Shown here one piece after another: positions 56,304 through 64,000 of a stretch of DNA of 64,000 bases; within the stretch, counting starts at the first letter, position 1; every line of letters starts with the position of its first letter. Below the pieces are notes generated by a model. It had not been told where the DNA came from, made no database searches, and saw nothing but the letters and a program-made list of their open reading frames with translations. The stretch comes from Medicago truncatula (Eukaryota; Streptophyta; Magnoliopsida; Fabales; Fabaceae): the NCBI RefSeq assembly GCF_003473485.1, contig NC_053042.1, positions 52,725,762 through 52,789,761 of the forward strand, given 5' to 3'. The translations under genes were made by a program, and so were the position numbers.

Positions 56304-57982
56304 CACGATCAATAAAATTTATTACCTTGTAATTTGATTGAGAGGAAAAAAAAAAGTGTTTGCGTTTTTGGTTGTTGATTGTTGATAGAAGTTGTTTTGG
56401 TTTGAGTACAGGAAGGGGAAGGTATGAATGAGTATATATATATATATATAATTAAGGAAGAGTATAGTCAATGGAATATTATTGGAATAGTATATTGATT
56501 ATTGAATGTGCATGATATTGTAATTTATGCAATGAAATGAAATTAGCATGTGCGTGTGTCAGATTGAGATTTGTTGACCGGTGTGTGTCTGTGCTGGAAA
56601 ATGGAATTATGAGACTTTGGAAATGCGCGTTGCGTTATACACTCTAGTGGTGAGAAAATGGGAAGAAGGTGCAAATGCCAAATGCAATGTTATGATGATG
56701 CTGCCACAATTTGGCAATTTATTTTATTTTATGATTGTCAAGTAATTTTAATTTTATGGTTGTCACACTGAGGCTGAAATATCGTCGTCAATGAATAAAT
56801 CCAGACGCGTGTGTCCGTGTGGGTCCAATAATTGTCTGCCTGTTCATACTACTTCAACAAGTCTCTAGCCCCACCTTCACCTTCACCTTCACCTTCACCT
56901 TCACCCTTTGGTTCTAAGTTAAAATAATTTTCCTTGCTTATTTATTATTTTGAGTCACGCTCATGTGTGCTAGTTGCCATAATATTCTACTAAAAAATTG
57001 ACATAAGATTATTATTGCATTTTCAGTATTCCATATAAAGGTGGTAATCACTTGATAAAAAAAAAAAGAATCGTGGACCGTGGGTAATCAAGACTTAACT
57101 CAATTAACAAATATTAATATTGTTAAGTTGAATACATTCACTCAATTATAATCTAAGGCATTATAGTTATTTATTTATGTATGCGGATTTTTTGTGGTGA
57201 TTTTATCATTTCATCTTCAAACAAAAAAGAAAAAGAAATGCGTTATCAAAGTCCTCTTTGAATACAATCAAGAGCCTATTAACTTCATATATTGAATTTG
57301 TAGTGATTTTGACAAAAATCACAGCTAGTCATCGTAATTTTATAAAAGTTAAAATTATATATTTGAATGTTAAAAATTGGAGGATCTCACAAAGAGAATA
57401 TGTGTTTATTAAAACACATCTTCTCCATAAACACCTTATTTTCTTCCTAATAGAAGTACCTAAATAATAGTATTTTATTGAACAAGATTCTCATTTAATT
57501 TGAGATGGTTTAACTTCACTCTAAAATTATTATAAGAAGTCTAACTTATATTAGATTTCAAAAAATTTCAAAGGTGGAAAATGCAATTTCGAGGATTTTT
57601 TTATCAACTCTAAAATTATTTTAAAGAAGTCTAACATCCCACACTAAATACAATGAATTCTAACATTTCAAAAATTTTTAGTTTTTTTTTACACTGTTGA
57701 TTTTTTCATTTTTTAAACATCCGGATTTGGAGGTGTAAAATTTTTCTTTTAAATTTTCTAAGATTTGTACATATTGACAAATCTCACCCGAATTAGTTAA
57801 CTATAGAGTCAAAATTGGAAGAAAAAAAATGATCTTAAGGACTTCTGAAAATATGGGACGAGAAGTCGAGAACAAATTTTCAATGATATCCACATGACTA
57901 ACATAATCCTTTTCGTGTAAAGTATGAATTTCATTTATGTTGATAAAACCTAAGTACTTAATTAATTCATAAACTCAAAAGT
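56304..57982. other. Intergenic with small repeats, no gene
   Basis: PADRE promoter region, an (AT)n run (about 56435-56452) and a (CTTCAC)n tract of about six units near 56872-56905. No family resemblance in any frame. Confidence 0.5.
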
Positions 57983-58232
57983 GCATTTTTTTTTAAGAAG
58001 CAAAAATGAAATTTATTAAAATCATAGTGAGTTCTGACCAGCATAAAGAGTGTTAGGGTAGGCGTCATAAAGTAGCAAAGTACAAACCGAAATGTAAACA
58101 CATACATCCGTGCGTCAAAGACAAAATCTAAAGACCCCCAAGAAACACCACCTAACATTAAGGACACCAAAAATAGAGCTAACATCAAAATCAAAGACAA
58201 CCCTCCGCACAACAACATAAACAAAATGAGAA
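57983..58232 (-). mobile_element. LINE 3'-end fragment
   Basis: T run followed by 'aagaagcaaaaatgaaattt', the minus-strand signature of a plant LINE 3' UTR, similar to 54267-54388. No duplication identified. Confidence 0.5.
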
Positions 58233-58579
58233 AAACCCGTACCCGTATTTTGAAATCGGAAAAAACTCAAACCCTACCCAAACCTAATCAAAATGAGAAA
58301 AACCCGTTAAAATAGATTTAGTTCGAACAAATACCCATAAGTATGAGTTTTGTTGTCATGCATAATTACAAGCGGCCTATTGTCGTGACAGCGTGTTCTT
58401 GCTTTCCTGCTAATTGTTGGTATGTAAAGAGTAATGCTCTGAATGTCATGAGCGAATATTGTCGGGAACCATGGATAATGCCTAATTATATATACTAGAA
58501 AAAACAAAAATTTAAAAATATTAATCAAACTCAACTTTTTTATGCTTCAATATGAGTTAAAATATTTTTAAAAGTATAC

Positions 58580-60071
58580 ATGATTTGCCTGCTAGTGCTG
58601 CTAATCAGATCCTTGCAATCCCAACACCTTTAGACATAGATGTCCCTCGTGAAATTGGTTGGGGTGGTGGAATGATCACTAGACACTTCATAGTTTAGAG
58701 TGCCTATGATATTTAACGAGAAAGATGTTTGTTTTGGTTGAAAATATATGTTAAAGTTTCACATGGTGTAGAAGACATTTAACGTGGTTTTTTTTATTTG
58801 TTTACTTTCTTGTTCGATAATTCCTGGAGGTCATAAGATTGTTTTTTGAAGTGTTAGACAAGTAGGTGGTTCATTCACCTCTTTACTTTTTTGTTTGGCA
58901 AGTTTCTTCAAGTGCGAGACAAGTAGAGCAATGTTTGTATGTAGGTTATATTTCTTCGTTACAAGTTGTATGAGTTGGAAACACTTTGATTTTATATTTG
59001 ACTTTTTTCTTATATTAAAGTGATGAGATGTAATTAGGTATTTTTTTGGAGGGTGTGGATGTACCTGGGCGGTCGGTGTTTGAGGATAGTCTATGTGGTG
59101 TAATAATTTACGTATTGCGTTATTCTTTGATTGTCTTTAGACAACAATCATGTTTTTTTTTTTATCCAATTTGAAATTTCCATGTTATGCTCTTGTATTG
59201 TGATTGTGTTCCTTTCTTTTCTCATGCTGATTTTTCCTAACAAGAGCAGTGTGAAAATTGAAATGATCCATTATGTTCAAATTTCATGTGGATGGAGGCA
59301 TATGATCGCCTTATCACGAATTTCTACCTGAGCAAATGAGATGCACGAGTTTCTCCTTTATCTACTTAAAGTGGAATACATAATGAAATTGTCATCATCT
59401 ACCTAGTGTTTGCCCTTTGGTATTCAAATTTGGATAATGTTAGTTGATACTAATCAAATTATTATTTTTTATTTTGAATTGTAATAATTAAATCTTCAAG
59501 AATGTCACAGACCAAACTACATGAAGTTCAGAGGGAAGATTGAATTTTTACTTTTATGGTTACTTGTTGACAGAATTTGAGGAACAAAACTATTTTTGAC
59601 GAAGACTTCCAATTGCCTACAAACCCAACACTTGTCCCTCCAAACGAGGCTAAAGACATTAATCAAAGCATTCAAATCCTTTTAGGGTTCATTGGATGGA
59701 AAAGACCTCGAGAAGATGGACACATTCGTTTTTTTTTTTTCTTTCTAAATAAGGTCAAAGTTTAATCGTGACAATGCTAAAAAAGATAGGCGGGTCTCAT
59801 TGGTTGTGGAGGAATTTTTCAGAACTTTGATGGAATATGGATGAAAGGTTAGTCTCAAAATATTTGAGTATATGATGCTCTTCATATGAAAATACAGGGC
59901 ATGTACTTAGGAATAAAACTTGTTCGGCATTCGAGTATCACTAAGCTTCTTGTAGAGAATGACTCTACTATTCTGGTTGAGATGGTGACACAAAATGTCA
60001 ATCTCAATAGCATGACTATCACTTTGAGGCAATGTATTCGACAATTTTTGGATTTGTACCGACAAGTTTAA
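58580..60071 (+). mobile_element. LINE remnant: zf-RVT piece and RNase H-like domain
   Basis: At 58580-58735 a frame reads LPASAANQILAIPTPLDIDV and IGWGGGMITRHFIV*SAYDI, the stretch before the zinc-binding reverse-transcriptase domain of plant LINEs. At 59577-59765 LRNKTIFDEDFQLPTN and FIGWKRPREDGHI, and at 59886-60071 IQGMYLGIKLVRHSSITKLL, VENDSTILVEMVTQNVNLN, cover the RNase H-like end. Stops and frame changes separate them; it is inactive. Confidence 0.8.
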
Positions 60072-60099
60072 TCGACCTCATACTTAGTGTGATTGCAAT

Positions 60100-60700
60100 T
60101 AAGGATGGAGTTAGAAGGGGGACCAACATAGGCCACAAACTCCCCAAGATTTTCTAATTTTTTTTTAATAGTACTATGTTTTTTTTTTAGGTTTATATTT
60201 ATTTTTTGTGAACTTTATAAAATATTGTATACTCATCATTTTTTATTCAATATATTGAGTCTCAAAACACTTAATTTTCTACCCTATAATACTTTTATCT
60301 TTCTTTTTATATTTGTTTGACAATATTAATTTCATACATATCATATAATTTCTTAATTGTTTTATATGAGCTTAATTTCTTAATTAGTTAATCAATTTTA
60401 ATTTTTCTCGAAACTCTTTTGATATTATTGTTCTTTTTTTTTTTTTTAGGAAATTGATATTGTTTTTTTTTTTGAGGGACGATATTATTGTTCTTGAGAG
60501 TCATTTTTAGAACTTAAAAAAAAAATGTCAATAAAACATGAGTTTTTTTTTTTAACCAAAAATAAAAAACTGAGAAAAGAATTAAAATGTTTCCTAAAAA
60601 AACTTATAACTTTAATTAAAAAAAAGCAAGCTTGGTGTTGAAGAAGAATCTTGAATCGAGTTTCTGGGTTTAAAGTTTAAACCTCTATGCCATTTGAGGA
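60100..60700. other. Upstream of TTC5-like gene, no other gene
   Basis: T-rich sequence with several T runs, including a repeated 'gatattattgttctt' (60420, 60481). Promoter elements are not clear. Confidence 0.45.
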
Positions 60701-60705
60701 GTGAG

Positions 60706-63700
60706 ATGGAGAATTCAGGCAGTGGCGAAGAAGAAGCGTTATTGGTGAAAGCTGCAAAATCCACAGACGAACTTTACCTTCTTCGTGACACTTACTTCCC
60801 ACAAAACCCTGACGACAGAACCTCCAACTTGCAACAACACTCCGATCTCATTCTCACTCTCCTCGATTCCGTTCCTCCAGAAGAAAGAAAATCACCCACT
60901 CAGCGAGCAATATTCGAATATCTTCGAGGGAAAGTGTTAGATGTATTTCCTGAATATAAGAAAGAAGCTGAGGATCATCTATCAAAAGCTGTCAAGTTGA
61001 ATCCATCTCTTGCAGATGCTTGGTTATGTTTAGGAAACTGTATTTGGAAAAAAGGTGATTTATCTGCTGCTAAAAACTGCCTCAATCTTGCATTGAATAA
61101 GGTAACTGTCTAATGCGTATGAGGTGTTTGATAAATCGACTCAATGAAATTTTACTCTGTTTTTGTAATCTTGTGCTTATTTAGGCTTTTGAGGTTATGA
61201 TTGAAGAAACATAATGGTAGATTATAATCTATCCTCCAAATGCTATTATTTCTATTTTTCGAAGATGTATGAATATGATCTTAATTCCAGGAACATTTGG
61301 TATTAGAGTAAGAGGCAGTTGTCTATTTCCAAAACTAGTTTAATCCTTGTATTACCAGAACGGATATGTTAGTAAAGCTTATGGAACGGAGCAAATAACT
61401 GTGAACGTGTGTAATGGTTCTGATACATGTTGAGTCGTTTATTCTCTGTTTTTCATGCTTTTAAATTATTTCACTGTTGACAAAAATAGTTTGGTTCTTG
61501 GTTTTTGTGGTAATTTACTTTTAGGAAATGCCATTTATTGTTTTTTTTAAACTCGGTATCTGGCCTAAGGACCGACTAATCCGAGGGCTCCAATCCCATC
61601 TGTCCACTTGCGGGGGCCTCTTTTTATGCCAGTATGCTCTGTATGGACTTAGCCCACCGAATTGGCACCAGGGGGAATCAAATGTAAGACCTTGAGAGGA
61701 GCACACTCCAAGGTCTGAAGCCAACAACACTAGGCCAACCCAAATGGGTTAATACCATTTATTAGTATCTTTAATTTTTTTCTATATTTTTAATATGAAT
61801 ATTGAAAATCTATTGTAGGGCATTACTTTTTCCTCCGGACTCCGGAGTCTTGGTTTCACTTTATTCTGGTTGAGATTCTATGTGTTGAACTGATGAGTGA
61901 TGATAGATACTGTTTGTTTATGCAGGGTCCTAACAAGAAGATTCTTTGTCAATTATCAATGCTTAAAAGAAGTATGTCTCAAAGTAAGGCATTCTGCTTT
62001 AACCTTTATTTTTTTAAGATATACTGTTTTTCAGTTTTCCTAAATCCTAATATGGCGGAATCTGATTTTTCTGTTTCCTCATCTGTCCTTTCTTCACTGA
62101 TCTTAGGAATATTTATACTAACTGGTCAGATGATTTGGTTATATAGAGTAGTTAGTTCTTAATCCATTCTTTATGCCGTAGCTAGAGAAAATCTCACTCA
62201 TTCACCAGATTTTATAATTGCCGACTCAGCGACTCCATTTAGTGGGATAAGGCATGGTTGTTGTTGTTGTTGTTGTTGTATTCACCAGATTTTATAATTG
62301 TAGAAAGTATTTCTTATTTCTTACGAGAACATGATATGTTATGATTGTGTTAGAACCGAATGCCCCTTCTAATCATCTTCTCCTAATCCTTGTATTCAAT
62401 TACAACATAATTCTAGACTAGGTTGGCTGGCCCATTGACCCTCCGCGCCTTACATAAACCTTATTAATAGGATGCCTACTAACAGATTGCTTGCAGTCGA
62501 CTGGTTGTAACCTTATTATAATAAAAGTTGACTGGATGTAAACGTAAAAGAGATAAAGAAACCTGGTGGTCTGGTCTTAAGGTACAGAAACTGCTTGCAA
62601 TCGGTTGCTATAGTTTGTTTTATAATGCCCTAGAATTTGAGCATGCCCACATGTATGCGGAAAAATGAAAAACTGGGAAGGAGAGTGAGCAACGACTAAG
62701 GCTTTGTTTGGGAGTTTGGAGGGGAGGGGAAGGAAGGGCTTTGGGGGGAGAGAAATATAGGGAAAAATTGAGAAATCTTTCACATTTTTTGAAAGAGTAT
62801 TTTTTTAGAGTGATAAATTAATTTTATGATGAATATATTTTTAATTTTAAGAATATTATAGCAACATATATTAAATTTGAAGAATTCATATAAACCCTCC
62901 TCCAATACAATTTTTTAGTTCCCCCAAATGAGGAGGGTTTTATGTTTTGAAGAAAAATAAACCCTCCAAAGCCCCTCCTCCCAATGTCCTCTATTTCTTC
63001 CACTTACTCCTCCCTTTTTTTCCAAACCCTCCCCTCCCTTCCCCTCCAAACTCGCAAACATAGCCTAAGGGAAATTGATGCATGTAAGAATGGAGGTGAA
63101 CGGGGAAAGTGGATGGAAAAGTGAATTGTAAATTATCTATGTAGCATAGCTTTACTAAACTACTCCTATAACCCTACTATTCTTTAATGTGTTGTAGAAG
63201 CACTTGTATTTTTTTTTTCTGGAGAAAATTGGGAGTGGATGGAATACTATTTATTAGTAGATTCATTACTGTGCTTGCTGCGAAATCAGGTGCGGATAAT
63301 CAAGCTGAACTTGTTGATGAAAGCATTCAACATGCCAAGGAAGCAATTGCTTTGGATGTCAAAGATGGGAACTCTTGGTGTAAGATTTTAAATTTAAATT
63401 ATTTGTTGTCGTTGACTCGTTGTTGTTACTATTATTTTTATTATAATATTTTTAAAATGTATCTTGCTATGAAAATGAACTTTAACAACTTGATGAATTT
63501 TAAATCCCTTTAAGATTTACATTTACTTTTTAAACTGCCTTATACGACTCAGTTGTTTCTTTTCCTGAAATGTACTGATGATTGAAATTGAATCTAGGAA
63601 CGCAGTTATTCTTTTCTGGTTGCCCCAAGAGACTTGCTACCTTAATACTTTTAATGCTTGTCCCTGTACATTGTTTGTGACCGAACATAATTCGTCTTTA

Positions 63701-63900
63701 ACTTTTCATTTTCCTTTTAATATTGTGCTAGATCTTTTTTTAATAAATAACCGGCAATATTTTCCGGCTTTCAAATCCAATCTGACTATCTGATCTTCTT
63801 GACAGATAATCTTGGAAATGCATATGTGACGAGTTTTTTTGTCACTGGAGGTTGGGATCATACCAGACTTTCACATTCTTTAAAAGCATATCAAAATGCT
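60706..63900 (+). CDS. TTC5: Tetratricopeptide repeat protein 5 (TTC5)-like, N-terminal exons
   Basis: Four exons with GT/AG borders and consistent phase: 60706-61101, 61926-61983, 63290-63379 and 63806-63900; the gene continues past the window. The start is ATG 60706 (MENSGSGEEEALLVKAAKST). Seen: ELYLLRDTYFPQNPDD, ERKSPTQRAIFEYLRGKVLD, a first TPR (AEDHLSKAVKLNPSLADAWL, CLGNCIWKKGDLSAAKNCLN), ESIQHAKEAIALDVKDGNSW, then YNLGNAYVTSFFVTGGWDHT. This is the helical TPR part of TTC5/Strap relatives; the C-terminal OB fold would be downstream. Human TTC5 acts in p300/p53 responses and in tubulin mRNA autoregulation; the plant role is unknown to me. Intron 1 holds a SINE, intron 2 a SINE stub and a Tourist-like MITE. 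Confidence 0.9.
61540..61754 (-). mobile_element. tRNA-derived SINE in TTC5-like intron 1
   Basis: On the minus strand 'ggttggcctagtgttgttgg' (box A region) and 'acatttgattccccc' (box B) lead to a body ending in a T run on the + strand. The duplication ccatttatt flanks it (61531-61539, 61755-61763). Confidence 0.75.
62221..62280 (+). mobile_element. 60-bp SINE 3' stub in TTC5-like intron 2
   Basis: 'ccgactcagcgactccattt', 'agtgggataaggcatgg' and (TTG)n, flanked by the perfect 20-bp duplication ttcaccagattttataattg (62201-62220, 62281-62300). A strongly 5'-truncated insertion. Confidence 0.88.
62700..63065. mobile_element. Tourist-like MITE in TTC5-like intron 2
   Basis: Ends GGCTTTGTTTGGGAGTTTGG and the near complement ccaaactcgcaaacatagcc; TAA on both sides (62697-62699, 63066-63068). 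366 bp, G-rich left arm and C-rich right arm, no coding capacity. Confidence 0.82.
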
Positions 63901-64000
63901 GTAAGTACGAAGAGGAATGGTTTAAACTCTTATCTTAATTGAGATTATTATTAAATCTAATACTAGTGAATAGGCTTATTATTTAAAAAATGTGGAAGAC

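Noticed and set aside
56304..56312. Earlier in-frame start of the PADRE gene at 56312
   Set aside because: The codon is TTG, not ATG; the family starts with MGN, which is encoded at 56303.

Overview
The window is nuclear DNA from a dicot plant, most likely a legume close to Medicago. It is AT-rich, has intron-rich genes with GT/AG junctions, plant-type reverse transcriptases, MULE foldback elements, SINEs and plant-specific families (PADRE, type I MADS, RING-CH). The species is an inference from gene and repeat style; no marker fixes it.

Layout. At 1-493 are the last exons of a RING-CH (MARCH-like) E3 ligase gene (+). From about 2.4 to 31 kb lies a locally duplicated, decayed cluster. It alternates plus-strand intronless Malpha (AGL62-like) MADS-box genes (broken copy 5034-5707, intact 8405-9091, intact 23457-24143) with minus-strand quiescin sulfhydryl oxidase (QSOX) sequences. 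Only the QSOX at 26579-30926 is complete (11 coding exons, 517 codons by my splicing); pieces of QSOX copies lie at about 3.1, 7.4-8.0, 9.8-11.1, 13.4 and 21.6-23.1 kb. Two copies of a 66-67 residue glycine-rich protein of unknown function (2597-2800, 18448-18648) belong to the same units; a third relative is at 45615-45845 (-). Later arrivals in the cluster are retrocopies of a tubulin-folding cofactor C gene (about 6.7-7.4 kb) and of UDP-apiose/xylose synthase (11426-12598, one in-frame stop), and an LTR retroelement (13464-21587, 544-bp LTRs, TSD gaatt) that now holds a second block including one glycine-rich gene.

From 31 to 38 kb is mostly repeats: SINEs, a MULE foldback and a 5'-truncated L1-type LINE with a 13-bp TSD. 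MAF1, the RNA polymerase III repressor, is complete at 38637-43587 (10 coding exons, 231 aa). From 44 to 55 kb come an orphan membrane-protein exon, the third glycine-rich gene, a copia-type LTR with a 339-bp tandem repeat, Helitron helicase debris, and two Mutator-type elements with 9-bp TSDs. A PADRE (DUF4228) gene sits at 55782-56303 (-), followed by LINE remnants to 60.1 kb. The window ends inside a TTC5-like tetratricopeptide gene (60706 onward, +).

The host genes do not form a pathway. Intact or probably working genes: RING-CH, two MADS, three small glycine-rich genes, QSOX, MAF1, PADRE, TTC5-like. All splice structures were read by eye from GT/AG sites and family resemblance. No alignment or expression data were available.
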